From Candidatus Binataceae bacterium (GTDB lineage: Bacteria; Desulfobacterota; Binatia; Binatales; Binataceae): 37,471 nt of DNA. The notes beneath the pieces were generated by a model. That model did no database searches, had not been told where the DNA came from, and saw only the letters and a list, made by a program, of their open reading frames with translations. Shown in pieces: positions 15,296 through 23,599 of the stretch (the first letter of the stretch is position 1; each line of letters starts with the position of its first letter). Position numbers and translations under genes: made by a program. The stretch lies in NCBI GenBank assembly GCA_030038355.1, contig JASHPB010000019.1, positions 1 to 37,471 of the forward strand. Direction: 5' to 3'.

Positions 15296-16321
15296 TCAGC
15301 CGGCCGCGGCCGCCGCGTCGCTCGCGTTTGTGGATGCTCGCCGATGCGCTTCGAGAATCGCCTGCTTGCGCATCCCGAAGAAGAGTGCAAGTGCGCGATC
15401 TGCTGGATAGAACTTGAACTTCGAGAAGTCGCCGGGCGGATCGACCTGCGAGAGTAAGGCGTGGCGATCTTGAAGGATGAAGATCGCGCGATCGTAGCGC
15501 GCCGCAAGCTTTCCGGCCGCCGTACCGAGCAATCCGCCGATTCTGGGCGATCGATAGCGCGCATAGATCCAGCAGCGCCGCTCATCAATCGGCGTCAGGA
15601 AATAGTTCACGTGAAATCCGCCGAAATCGATCAGCGCGAGCGAGGGCAGCGCAAACCGGGCTTTGATTGGAGTGTCCTGCTTCAACGCGCCCGGCTTCTC
15701 GTAGCGCATCGTCGCGCTGAACGCGACGACGCCGTCCTCGACGTGCGCATCCATTTCGTCCATGCGCGAACCGATGCCGGGGAGCATCGTCCTGTGCAGG
15801 ATCGGGAAGTGATGAAAGTCGAGCAGGTTCTCAACGATTCGGAGGTATGGAACATTCAGGGCGTACCAATACTCGGCGCTGCCGATCCCTGGTTCGCTTG
15901 CACCCGCGATCCAGGGAACGCGGCGCGCCGGCTCGCCCGCACCGCGCCAGAACCAAACAATCCCGTGCTCTTCGCGCAGACTGATCGTGGGCAGATCGAA
16001 ACCCGGCGGTACGGGAGCACCAACGCCGTTGGCCGGGATCAGCACGCAGCGGCCGCAGGGATCAAAGCGAAGTCCGTGATACGGGCATTCGAGGCATCCG
16101 TCGCGGAGCTTGCCGACGCTCAGAGCCGCCGAGCGATGCGAGCATCGATCGGGCATGCACACGGCGCGGCCGTCATCGGCGCGCCACAGCACGAACGCCT
16201 CGCCGAAGCGCTTCACGCCGATCGGCTTGCGCCTGACGACGGCGCTACTCGCCGCGATCGCGTACCATGCGGGCACGACTTGAGTTTCTGTCTGAGAGGT
16301 CTGTTCGCTTTCGTCAATCAT
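15296..16321 (-). CDS. Rieske non-heme iron oxygenase, alpha subunit type
   Basis: A 341-residue protein. The Rieske cluster ligands are Cys60, His62, Cys79 and His82 (CSH then CLECPYHG), and the mononuclear iron site lies in ENLLDFHHFPILH (Asp168, His171, His176). The size fits the short, single-component class that includes vanillate, pheophorbide and sterol ring oxygenases (VanA/PaO/KshA-like). No reductase is encoded next to it. The start overlaps the end of the TetR gene by 8 bases, so both are on one transcript and the regulator probably senses the substrate. The ATG follows GGAGAGG. Confidence 0.88.
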   Translation of the reverse strand: MIDESEQTSQTETQVVPAWYAIAASSAVVRRKPIGVKRFGEAFVLWRADDGRAVCMPDRCSHRSAALSVGKLRDGCLECPYHGLRFDPCGRCVLIPANGVGAPVPPGFDLPTISLREEHGIVWFWRGAGEPARRVPWIAGASEPGIGSAEYWYALNVPYLRIVENLLDFHHFPILHRTMLPGIGSRMDEMDAHVEDGVVAFSATMRYEKPGALKQDTPIKARFALPSLALIDFGGFHVNYFLTPIDERRCWIYARYRSPRIGGLLGTAAGKLAARYDRAIFILQDRHALLSQVDPPGDFSKFKFYPADRALALFFGMRKQAILEAHRRASTNASDAAAAAG

Positions 16322-16973
16322 GAAATCCTCTCCTTGTTTGATTGCACGGCAGCATCCCGCGAATAGTCATTCGCACACTCTCCGCGATTTCGTCGCGCAG
16401 CATTTCGATGGTTACGTCTTCGCGCGTGGCGAACGCGATCGTCCAGGTCAGGCAAATTCCGTAGAAGAGTCCCGCGGCGCGCGCCGAATCGATGCTCGGG
16501 TCGAGCGCGCCACGTTTCTTGAGCTGATCGAGCATCGCGGTGAGCTGCGCGATCAGTCGCATGTCGAGGGCGAAGAGCCGCGCGCCGAGAGTGTCGGGCG
16601 CTGCGATCGCCGCGACGAACAACTCGCGCCATAGCCGTCGCTCGCCGGCGGTGATGCCCTGCACCATGACCTCAGTGAGCGCCGCGATTGCCTCGACCGG
16701 ATCATCGGGCGGATCGGCCAGGATCCGGTCGCCCAGTTTGAGCAGAGGCTCGGTGTCGCTCCGGCTGATGGCGAAAAGCAGTTGGTCCTTGGACGGGAAG
16801 TAGTTGTAGAGCGTGCCGACGGCGAGACCGGCACGCGCGGCGACCTCTTCCATCGAGGTGGCGGCGAAGCCTTTGCGGTCGAACAGACGGCGGGCAGCGG
16901 CAAGGATGCGGCGTTCGCGATCGTGCTTTTGGCGCTCGCGTCGTCCGGCTGGCGCCGGTAGGGAGGAGGTCAC
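16314..16973 (-). CDS. TetR-family transcriptional regulator
   Basis: A 219-residue regulator. The N-terminal helix-turn-helix is complete: RRILAAARRLFDRKGFAATSMEEVAARAGLAVGTLYNYFPSKDQL in family order (positions about 21-65). The C-terminal ligand domain is helical and not specific. I accept the GTG at 16973; no Met occurs before the HTH. A promoter whose expected start lies at about this codon implies a leaderless or nearly leaderless mRNA. The gene precedes and overlaps the Rieske oxygenase gene; a palindrome at 17015-17027 is the likely operator. Confidence 0.85.
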   Translation of the reverse strand: MTSSLPAPAGRRERQKHDRERRILAAARRLFDRKGFAATSMEEVAARAGLAVGTLYNYFPSKDQLLFAISRSDTEPLLKLGDRILADPPDDPVEAIAALTEVMVQGITAGERRLWRELFVAAIAAPDTLGARLFALDMRLIAQLTAMLDQLKKRGALDPSIDSARAAGLFYGICLTWTIAFATREDVTIEMLRDEIAESVRMTIRGMLPCNQTRRGFHD

Positions 16974-16978
16974 AATCT

Positions 16979-17008
16979 CTTATGACGTGATTACAAGGTG
17001 CTTGTCAA
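16979..17008 (-). promoter_or_regulatory. Promoter of the TetR-Rieske operon
   Basis: On the minus strand a perfect TTGACA (17008-17003) is followed after 18 bases by CATAAG (16984-16979). Transcription would start around 16972, at the GTG start codon of the regulator. Confidence 0.55.
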
Positions 17009-17014
17009 CAAAAA

Positions 17015-17027
17015 TGAATCCAATTCA
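17015..17027. promoter_or_regulatory. Candidate TetR operator
   Basis: TGAAT and ATTCA form a perfect inverted repeat with a 3-base centre (TGAATCCAATTCA on the plus strand), directly upstream of the TTGACA box. Position and size suit an autoregulating TetR dimer, though the site is short. Confidence 0.45.
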
Positions 17028-17212
17028 CTTTTTGCCTGACCGCGCAGGCGGCGCAGAAGTGAAACCCGGTCATTCCGAGCGAAGTCTGGCCGCCACCGCG
17101 ATAACCAGAACGAGGCAGAGCCATGCATGCCGTAGCTGTCCACTGCGTTTGTGGAACGCGCGCGTCCTGTAATAGCGAGCTGCCCAGTAGTTGGTGCGCG
17201 ACGCTGATGCAA

Positions 17213-18499
17213 CTAGCCTTGCGAGCCTCCGCTCCTCATCGACGGCGTGTCCGACAGAATCAGTTTCTTTTGTTTGTCGGTGAATGCGTTCAGCCGCAGC
17301 ATGTAGTCGAATCGTACATGATCGCGGCCGGACGCCGACAGCTTGTCGAACCAGTCGTCTTCGCCAAGCATCTCTCCGAGCCGCGGCGAATTGCGATGCA
17401 GCAGTTGCACGTCGGTCTTCTTCGGCTCGAGGCTGCGCAAGATGCCGCGGTTGAAGTGCGCATGGAGCGTTACGCGGTCGCCGGGTTCCGTACGATCGCC
17501 TTGCCAGTGCCAGATGCCATGAGTGAAGAAGACGACTGATCCTTTGGGCATCTCGATCGGAACGCCACCCTCGCGCGAGTCGCCGGACCTTGGCGCGCGG
17601 CGCATCCGATGACTCCCTGGAATGAGCCAGGTCGGCCCGGATTCGACGCGCCAATCCTCGAGCGCCCATACGCCGACGCCGGTCATCGAGAATTCAGGAT
17701 AAGGTTCAGGCACCTGAGCGTAATCGGTGTGCATCGGAATGAGGCCCGGTCCCGGCCCCTTCTTGATGCAACTGAACGAGGCGATGACGGCGCCGCGGCC
17801 GAGCGACGCATCGACCAGCGTCATCATCAACGGATTCTGGATGAGCTGCTCGAGTTCGCGTCCGTGGTAGAGCATCCAGTTCATCGAAAAAGCCTGATGC
17901 GGCAGTAGGGCGCGCAGAGTGGCCGTCCGCACCTCGTCGGCGAACTCCGGAGCGATCGCGCGCGCGATGACAGCGAAGCCGTTTTCTTCCATCTCGCGGA
18001 TCTTGCCGGTCAGGCCCTGCCGTCGTGCGCGATGCTCCAGGTCGGGGTTCTCGACCGTGCGACGCCCCAAGTGATCGTGCAGCAGCGCGACGAGTTGGTG
18101 CGCCTGGGGATCGACGAGCGCTCCTTTGGCGCGGATCGCATCCTTGCCGAATATGGTGGCGACTTGGCGTTGCATCACTGTCCATGCGCCGGGCGCGAGC
18201 AGTCCAACGAATTGCGCGGCGGTAAGAGCTGCCTGGTAGTCGCCTTCGATGACCAGGTTAGCGGAATCGTCGAAATCCCGGGCCACGCGGACGGTCTCGC
18301 CGTCGTAACGCACGCTCCAGGTGGCGACGTTGTCGGGGAACTTCATATGCGGAGGAGCATCGGTGAATCGTTCGGTCAGGGCAAAGGCGCGCCCGCCAAG
18401 CTTTTCTTTGCGAATCTTGCCTTCGCGTTCGAGAAAATTTCTTGCCTCATCGAGCCAGGCATCGGAGAGGAATTCGAAATGATGCGGCAGAGTAATCAT
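17213..18499 (-). CDS. PhyH-type Fe(II)/2-oxoglutarate dioxygenase with SCP2-like N-terminal domain
   Basis: A 428-residue protein in two parts. Residues 1-115 read like a small sterol-carrier (SCP2-type) domain: FLSDAWLDEARNFLEREGK at the start, a WSVRYDGETVRVARDFDD strand pair, then LVIEGDYQAALTA. Residues 160-428 form a phytanoyl-CoA-dioxygenase-like fold with the HxD iron motif in PMHTDYAQ, a distal His in THGIWHWQG and the 2-oxoglutarate Arg region in RVTLHAHFNRG. The fusion suggests a bound lipid-like substrate delivered to the oxygenase; this is inference. The ATG at 18499 follows GGGAGA; an upstream in-frame Met lacks such a site. Confidence 0.78.
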   Translation of the reverse strand: MITLPHHFEFLSDAWLDEARNFLEREGKIRKEKLGGRAFALTERFTDAPPHMKFPDNVATWSVRYDGETVRVARDFDDSANLVIEGDYQAALTAAQFVGLLAPGAWTVMQRQVATIFGKDAIRAKGALVDPQAHQLVALLHDHLGRRTVENPDLEHRARRQGLTGKIREMEENGFAVIARAIAPEFADEVRTATLRALLPHQAFSMNWMLYHGRELEQLIQNPLMMTLVDASLGRGAVIASFSCIKKGPGPGLIPMHTDYAQVPEPYPEFSMTGVGVWALEDWRVESGPTWLIPGSHRMRRAPRSGDSREGGVPIEMPKGSVVFFTHGIWHWQGDRTEPGDRVTLHAHFNRGILRSLEPKKTDVQLLHRNSPRLGEMLGEDDWFDKLSASGRDHVRFDYMLRLNAFTDKQKKLILSDTPSMRSGGSQG

Positions 18500-18564
18500 G
18501 CGAGTCTCCCGGCCATTTATACCACAGAGCCGCCGCTGCAATTCAAAATGAAATCTCCGGCGCG

Positions 18565-18606
18565 CCGAAACATCTCATCTCATAGCCGAAACATCCCATC
18601 TCATAG
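18565..18606. repeat. Two tandem 21-bp repeats in a divergent promoter region
   Basis: The unit CCGAAACATCTCATCTCATAG is followed at once by the same 21 bases with one T-to-C change. The pair sits between the divergent PhyH and ptsP genes, just upstream of a plausible ptsP promoter, where an activator or repressor could bind in phase on one DNA face (21 bp is two helical turns). Confidence 0.6.
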
Positions 18607-18636
18607 TTGTTACGCGGCGCGTGCGTGGGATAAACT
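18607..18636 (+). promoter_or_regulatory. Putative ptsP promoter
   Basis: TTGTTA (18607-18612) and TAAACT (18631-18636) are 18 bases apart, with the start codon at 18659. The 21-bp repeats end directly at the -35 box. Confidence 0.4.
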
Positions 18637-18658
18637 GCATGCGCCCCGCGCGCATCCT

Positions 18659-21046
18659 ATGGCAGCGAACAAGGACCGGCTTGCTCTAATCGAGCACCTC
18701 TCCTCAATCGGCGGCGAGCATTCGGAGGACTTGCGCGACACTCTCGATCGCGTGGTTGCCGCAATTGCCGCCGGCATGGAGGCCGAAGTCTGCTCGCTAT
18801 ACCTCTTCGATCCTCAGCGCGAGCGCGTCGTGCTGCGCGCGACCGTAGGCCTTGATCGCGAATCGGTGGGTCGCGTCTCGATGCGCATGAACGAGGGCCT
18901 CGTCGGCCTCGTGCTCGAGCAGAACGAGCCGGTCTGCGTGCCCGATGCGATGAGCCATCCGCGCTATAAGTATTTCCCCGAGACGAGCGAGGAGCGCTAT
19001 CACACGTTTCTTGGCGTGCCGATTCACGACGGACGCGGCAAGCCGCTCGGAGTGCTGGTGACGCAGACCCTCGAGCGGCGCAAATTCACCAAGGGCGAGA
19101 TCCGGCTGCTCAACACTGCAGCTAACCAGGTCGCACAAATCCTGTCGCACTTCCGCCTCAAAGAAACGCTCGCCACCAAAGAGAAGGAGCGTGAGGAATA
19201 CCGGCGTCGGATGATCGAGGCGAACCGGCAACTCAAAGACTACGAGAAGGTGGGAGGCAAGACGCGCGTCGCGGCTCCGACCAAGGTTCGTCGCCCGCGC
19301 CTGGTGGGATTACCCGCGGCGCCCGGATTCGCGCAGGGCGCTGCCCACGTTGTCGGCACCTTTCTAAGTACGATCGATCGAAATCAGCGCGCTCGCGACA
19401 TCAAGGCCGATCTCAAACGGCTCGACGAAGCCATCACGCGCTCGAAGAGCGAACTGGCTGCCCTTCGCGCCAGGATGGCGCCGCTGATGGGCGAGGGTGA
19501 CCTGAGGATTTTCGACGGCCATCGGCTGATACTCGAAGATGAGGAATTCGTTGGCCGGCTCCGCGAGACGGTGCAGCAGGGATGGTCCGCGGAAAGTGCG
19601 CTGTTTCGCGTCATCGACGAGCTGAGCGCGTCGATGCTGGCGGTTGCGGACAATTACCTTCGCGAGCGCGCGACGGATTTTCGCGACGTCGGTCATCGCG
19701 TGCTGCGCCATCTCAGGCAGGACGAGCGTAAGGGCGGCGGCAGCACGAGTTTCGGCAAGCCGACAATCATTATCGCCGAGGAGCTGACGTTGTCGCAGCT
19801 CACGATGGTCTCGCACGAGCGCCTGGCGGCGATCGCGCTGCAGTCCGGCGGTGTCACGTCGCACGCAGCGATCCTCGCGCGAGCATTCGAAATTCCGACC
19901 GTGGTCGGCGTCGAGCATCTCATGGAATCAGTGGTCGAGGGCGATCAACTGGTGCTCGACGGCAACTCGGGCGTGGTTTACGTGAATCCGGGTGCTGAGA
20001 TCGAGCGCGATTACACGAGCCTCGCCAAGCGCTACGAGACGTTCAAGAAAGATCTGATGGTCGAGGACGGCAAACCGGCCGAGACCCGCGACAGCCATCA
20101 CGTAACACTGCTCGCGAACATCGCGCTCGTTCCCGACATTCACCTGGCGCTTCGTTACGGCGCCGAGGGAATCGGACTCCTGCGTTCGGAGTTTTCGTTC
20201 CTCACCTATGAGGACTTTCCCGACGAGAACCAGCAGCTGACGCTTTACAGCAGGATGTTCGAGGCCGCTGGCAAGCGCCCGATCACCATACGCACGCTCG
20301 ATATCGGCGCTGACAAATATCCGCCTTACCTGCGCGTGCCGCGCGAGGACAATCCGTTTCTCGGGTGGCGTTCGATCCGGATCTCACTCGAGATGCCTGG
20401 CCTCTTCAAGGTTCAGTTGCGGGCGATCTTGCGCGCTGCCGCGCATCGCAACGTGCGCATCCTGTTCCCGATGATCTCGAGCCTCGAGGAGCTGCGCCGC
20501 GCCAAGGAGCTGCTCGGCGAGGCCAAAGCTGAACTCTACAAGGAGGGCCTCGAGCACAATCCCGACATCGAAGTCGGAATCATGGTCGAAGTGCCGTCAG
20601 CCGTGTGGCTCGCGCCGCGGCTCGCGCGCGAGGTCGATTTCTTTTCGATCGGCACCAACGATTTGATTCAGTACTTGCTTGCCGCCGATCGCAACAATCC
20701 GAAGGTGGCGCATCTCTACGAGGCGCTCCATCCCGCGGTGATTTCCGCGATCTCAGAAATAGTCAACGTCGCGCGCGGCGCCGATAAAGAGGTATGCATC
20801 TGCGGCGAGATGGCATCAGACCCGCTCGCGACGTTGCTGCTGGTCGGCATGGGGCTCGACGAGTTGAGCCTAAGCCCGCTATTTATTCCCGTGGTCCGCA
20901 AAATTGTGCGCGAAGTTGGCTATCAGACTGCCAGGATGGTGGCGCGCGAAACACTCCAGATGGCTAGCGTGCAGGAAATCAAGGGTTATCTGGTCGAGCG
21001 CTATCGTGACCTGGGCCTCATAAATCTGGTAGAAATGTATAAGTAA
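18659..21046 (+). CDS. ptsP: Phosphoenolpyruvate-protein phosphotransferase with GAF domain (PtsP type)
   Basis: A 795-residue cytosolic protein. A GAF domain occupies about 10-165 (AEVCSLYLFDPQRERVVLRA, GLVGLVLE, FLGVPIHDG). A coiled linker follows (KEKEREEYRRRM). The enzyme I part begins at LVGLPAAPGFAQG; the phosphorylated His402 is in GGVTSHAAILAR, PEP-binding Arg residues lie in GLLRSEF and FLGWRSIRISL, and the active-site Cys715 is in ICGEMASDP. This is the nitrogen-PTS enzyme I, which passes phosphate from PEP to NPr. No ptsO/ptsN genes are in the window. I chose the ATG at 18659 because the long upstream frame overlaps the divergent gene; no strong ribosome site is visible. Confidence 0.88.
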   Translation: MAANKDRLALIEHLSSIGGEHSEDLRDTLDRVVAAIAAGMEAEVCSLYLFDPQRERVVLRATVGLDRESVGRVSMRMNEGLVGLVLEQNEPVCVPDAMSHPRYKYFPETSEERYHTFLGVPIHDGRGKPLGVLVTQTLERRKFTKGEIRLLNTAANQVAQILSHFRLKETLATKEKEREEYRRRMIEANRQLKDYEKVGGKTRVAAPTKVRRPRLVGLPAAPGFAQGAAHVVGTFLSTIDRNQRARDIKADLKRLDEAITRSKSELAALRARMAPLMGEGDLRIFDGHRLILEDEEFVGRLRETVQQGWSAESALFRVIDELSASMLAVADNYLRERATDFRDVGHRVLRHLRQDERKGGGSTSFGKPTIIIAEELTLSQLTMVSHERLAAIALQSGGVTSHAAILARAFEIPTVVGVEHLMESVVEGDQLVLDGNSGVVYVNPGAEIERDYTSLAKRYETFKKDLMVEDGKPAETRDSHHVTLLANIALVPDIHLALRYGAEGIGLLRSEFSFLTYEDFPDENQQLTLYSRMFEAAGKRPITIRTLDIGADKYPPYLRVPREDNPFLGWRSIRISLEMPGLFKVQLRAILRAAAHRNVRILFPMISSLEELRRAKELLGEAKAELYKEGLEHNPDIEVGIMVEVPSAVWLAPRLAREVDFFSIGTNDLIQYLLAADRNNPKVAHLYEALHPAVISAISEIVNVARGADKEVCICGEMASDPLATLLLVGMGLDELSLSPLFIPVVRKIVREVGYQTARMVARETLQMASVQEIKGYLVERYRDLGLINLVEMYK

Positions 21047-21114
21047 CTGAGATTTCGGATGGATAAACGCCAGATTTTATTTGCTGTCCAACCGGTCAAA
21101 ACGCGTTTGAAATC

Positions 21115-21143
21115 TTGACTTCGAGGGTCTGCATTAGTTTACT
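21115..21143 (+). promoter_or_regulatory. Promoter of the radical SAM gene
   Basis: TTGACT (21115-21120) and TTTACT (21138-21143) with exactly 17 bases between them, about 70 bases before the start codon. Good match to a housekeeping promoter. Confidence 0.5.
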
Positions 21144-21159
21144 CTGACCGAGCGGTTAG
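21144..21159. promoter_or_regulatory. Candidate operator overlapping the transcription start
   Basis: CTGACCGAGCGGTTAG has 7-bp arms around a 2-base centre with one mismatch (ACCG..CGGT core), directly after the -10 box of the radical SAM promoter. This spacing is typical for TetR-type repression. An ACCGGT also occurs upstream at about 21091. Confidence 0.45.
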
Positions 21160-21211
21160 ATCCCGCCGCTCGTCTATATAGAGGGAGTGAAGGGCTAGGA
21201 GAGAACAATCG

Positions 21212-23080
21212 ATGGTATTTCTGGTTTGCCTTGCGTTCATCGCCATCGGCATCGCGCTCGGGGTCTACTACGTTATCGGTACCAGCCGTTACGGCAGTAA
21301 CGATCCGAAGAATATGCCGTTGCTCACGGCCAGCGCCTCGGCCGCCGCTGGCGCGGTGATGAAGCCCGAGCCGTGCCGTACGATTCGTGTTTACTTCATC
21401 AAGCCATCGAAGTACGACGACGACGGCTACGTCCAGTACTTTCGCTACGGCGTCCAGCCCAACAACACTCTCACCGTGTTGGCCGCGCTCAATGAGGCGT
21501 TCAACCGCCGCTATTCGGCCGAGCGCAACGTTTATCTCGAAACTGTCATTTGGGACGAAATCTGCGACGGGGTTATCAGCGCCGAGACGATCAAGGCGAT
21601 CGCGGAGAAAGCGCGCGAGGATGGCGTCGAATTGCTGATCGGCCTGTCAGGTGTGCAATCGAATCAATATCCGCGCGGGCGTGATCTCGGACTCCAGTTC
21701 GTGAGTCAGGGTTTGCCGACGATCATGGGCGGCTTCCACGTGAGCGGCTACCCGGACTCGTGCAAGTTTCTTAACGAGTGCGGAATCACCACCGTCGTAG
21801 GTGAGGCTGAGAATCTCTGGGGCGAAATCATCGAGGATTTCCTCCGCGGCGACCTTCAAAAGAGTTACAGCGTGACGCAGGGAATTCGCGCCAAGACGGG
21901 CAAGGACGATATCATCGTGCCGCTCATCACCGAGGCGCTGCTCCCGGTCGTTGACGATCGCTATCTCACGCGCTTCTTCAACACCTCGATGACCACTCTA
22001 GACACGTCGCGCGGATGCCCGTTCACCTGCTCGTACTGCAGCGTGAAGAACGTGATGGGCCGCACGATGCGCTCGCGCGAGCCGGATGCGGTTGTCGCAT
22101 GGGTGCGCGACGCGGTGCAGAATCACGGCATCGAATCACTCTTCCTGGTGGACGACGATTTTTTCCGTTCACCGCGTTGGGAAGAAATCCTGCTCGGCCT
22201 CGGCGAGCTCAAAAAGCAATTTCCCAAGCTCTCCTTCATGATGCAGGTCGACGTCGATGCATCGTGCTACGCCAATGTCGCCGAGGGCGAGACCGAGACC
22301 GCGAAGCATCGGCGGAGCCGTCGCTTCACCGAACTCGCCGCCGCCGCAGGATGCTACATGGCGTTCGTCGGAATCGAGTCGCTGAATCCCGACAACCTCA
22401 ACTTCGCGACCAAGTACCAGAACACCGACGATCGCCAGCACAAGATGAAGCTCGAGGAGGCGCGCGCCCGCGTCATCAACAAGTACCGGCGCGTCGTCGA
22501 CAACTGGCACAAGGTTGGAGTGTCGGTACACGCCGGTTACATGCTGGGCTTCCCCTTCGACGGCCCCGACTGCGGGCGTATCGCGGCGGCGACGCTCAAG
22601 AAAATCGGCTTCGACATCGTGTCGTTCTTCATCATGACCCCGCTGCCGGGCACCGAGGACCAGGTGCGCAGCGCCAAGGAAGGTCTTATCAGCGACTGGG
22701 ACTTCAATAACCTCGATTCGCAGCATGTCACCCTCAAGCACGAGCTACTCGACAAGGCGAGCTGGATGCAGGCGTATCGTGAAGCGTTCACGCGTTTTTA
22801 TTCATTGCCTCGCCTGCTGCAAAACATCTTCACCGTATGCGCCGGGCGTGGACTATCGGCGGAATCGCGCCGCTCGGTGCTAGTGCAATTCGTTTACTAC
22901 TTCTTTAGCTATCGGCAGGGACGCCATCCGATGGTTGGTGGTATCTGGCCGATTAAGCGGCGCGACGTGCGCCGGATGGTGATCAACGACGAGGAGGCGC
23001 GCCGGCTCTACCTCGGCAGCCGCTTCGACGCGATCTTGCGCGGCGATTCGGGCGGAGACTTCGCGGCAGCGCCGGCCTAA
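21212..23080 (+). CDS. Membrane-anchored radical SAM protein (B12-binding-domain type architecture)
   Basis: A 622-residue protein. Residues 1-23 are one hydrophobic segment (VFLVCLAFIAIGIALGVYYVIG), so the protein is probably tethered to the inner membrane. Residues 58-235 have the alternating strand-helix layout of cobalamin-binding domains (LLIGLSGVQS, PTIMGGFHVSG, GEAENLWGEII) but I see no DxHxxG cobalt-ligand motif. The radical SAM core has its [4Fe-4S] ligands Cys269, Cys273 and Cys276 (GCPFTCSYC), then VDDDFF and GIESLNPDNL strands. A ribosome site AGGAGAG precedes the ATG. Methyltransferase or other radical chemistry on a lipid is possible from anchoring; substrate unknown. Monocistronic, with its own promoter and terminator. 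Confidence 0.82.
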   Translation: MVFLVCLAFIAIGIALGVYYVIGTSRYGSNDPKNMPLLTASASAAAGAVMKPEPCRTIRVYFIKPSKYDDDGYVQYFRYGVQPNNTLTVLAALNEAFNRRYSAERNVYLETVIWDEICDGVISAETIKAIAEKAREDGVELLIGLSGVQSNQYPRGRDLGLQFVSQGLPTIMGGFHVSGYPDSCKFLNECGITTVVGEAENLWGEIIEDFLRGDLQKSYSVTQGIRAKTGKDDIIVPLITEALLPVVDDRYLTRFFNTSMTTLDTSRGCPFTCSYCSVKNVMGRTMRSREPDAVVAWVRDAVQNHGIESLFLVDDDFFRSPRWEEILLGLGELKKQFPKLSFMMQVDVDASCYANVAEGETETAKHRRSRRFTELAAAAGCYMAFVGIESLNPDNLNFATKYQNTDDRQHKMKLEEARARVINKYRRVVDNWHKVGVSVHAGYMLGFPFDGPDCGRIAAATLKKIGFDIVSFFIMTPLPGTEDQVRSAKEGLISDWDFNNLDSQHVTLKHELLDKASWMQAYREAFTRFYSLPRLLQNIFTVCAGRGLSAESRRSVLVQFVYYFFSYRQGRHPMVGGIWPIKRRDVRRMVINDEEARRLYLGSRFDAILRGDSGGDFAAAPA

Positions 23081-23104
23081 CGCATCCAAACAGGAGCAGC
23101 TTCA

Positions 23105-23141
23105 ACGCCGATGCGATCGCGAGAATCGCGTCGGCGTTTTT
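23105..23141 (+). terminator. Intrinsic terminator of the radical SAM gene
   Basis: A 13-bp stem (ACGCCGATGCGAT with ATCGCGTCGGCGT, one G-T pair) with a short loop, followed by five T residues, 25 bases after the stop codon. Confidence 0.85.
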
Positions 23142-23162
23142 CATTTTCGACGCTGGGCTAAG

Positions 23163-23570
23163 TCACTCGTGGCGGAGGGCGAGGACGGGGCAGGGCACGC
23201 GTTCGCCGACACTGCCCTCGATGAGCCCGGCGGGTCCGCGCCGGCCGCGCGCAACCATCGCAATTGAGTCAGCGCCGAGACGCTTGGCGACCTGGTCGAC
23301 AACTTCTGCCCGATCGCCCATCTCGTCGATGACGCCCCGTTTCACCTCGACGAGGCGTTCCTGCGCGGCCGCCACCAGCTTGTCGCGATCGATACCTTCC
23401 GCCGCTTGATAAGATCGACCTACTGCGGCATGTCGCTCACGTCGATGCCACGGGAACGATATGCACGACGAAAATCTCGCCCTCATTCTGCTCGCGATTT
23501 TGCCCAGCGAGCGCGAGCGCTCTCAGTGCACGCTCGTCGAATGCGACCGGGCCAGAATTTTTTTGAGCGG
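23163..23570 (-). pseudogene. Universal stress protein, frameshifted
   Basis: The pieces of a UspA-fold protein appear in order but in different frames: KKIL near 23560, then PVAFDERALRALALAGQ and EIFVVHIVPVA, then LVAAAQERLVEVKRGVID, ADSIAMVARGRRGPAGLIEGSVGERV and a CPVLALR end. The ATP-binding G-x2-G-x9-G-S/T pattern is present as GRRGP then GSVGE. At least two frame changes separate the parts (one near 23550, one near 23445), so no full protein is made. It follows the broken phosphate transporter on the same strand. Confidence 0.7.
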
Positions 23571-23599
23571 AAAGCCAGCGCATCTCGCCGCTGGCCTCT

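Noticed and set aside
18032-18658. 600-base extension of the ptsP frame
   Set aside because: It is antisense to the PhyH gene and crosses the divergent promoter region; the GAF domain begins shortly after 18659.
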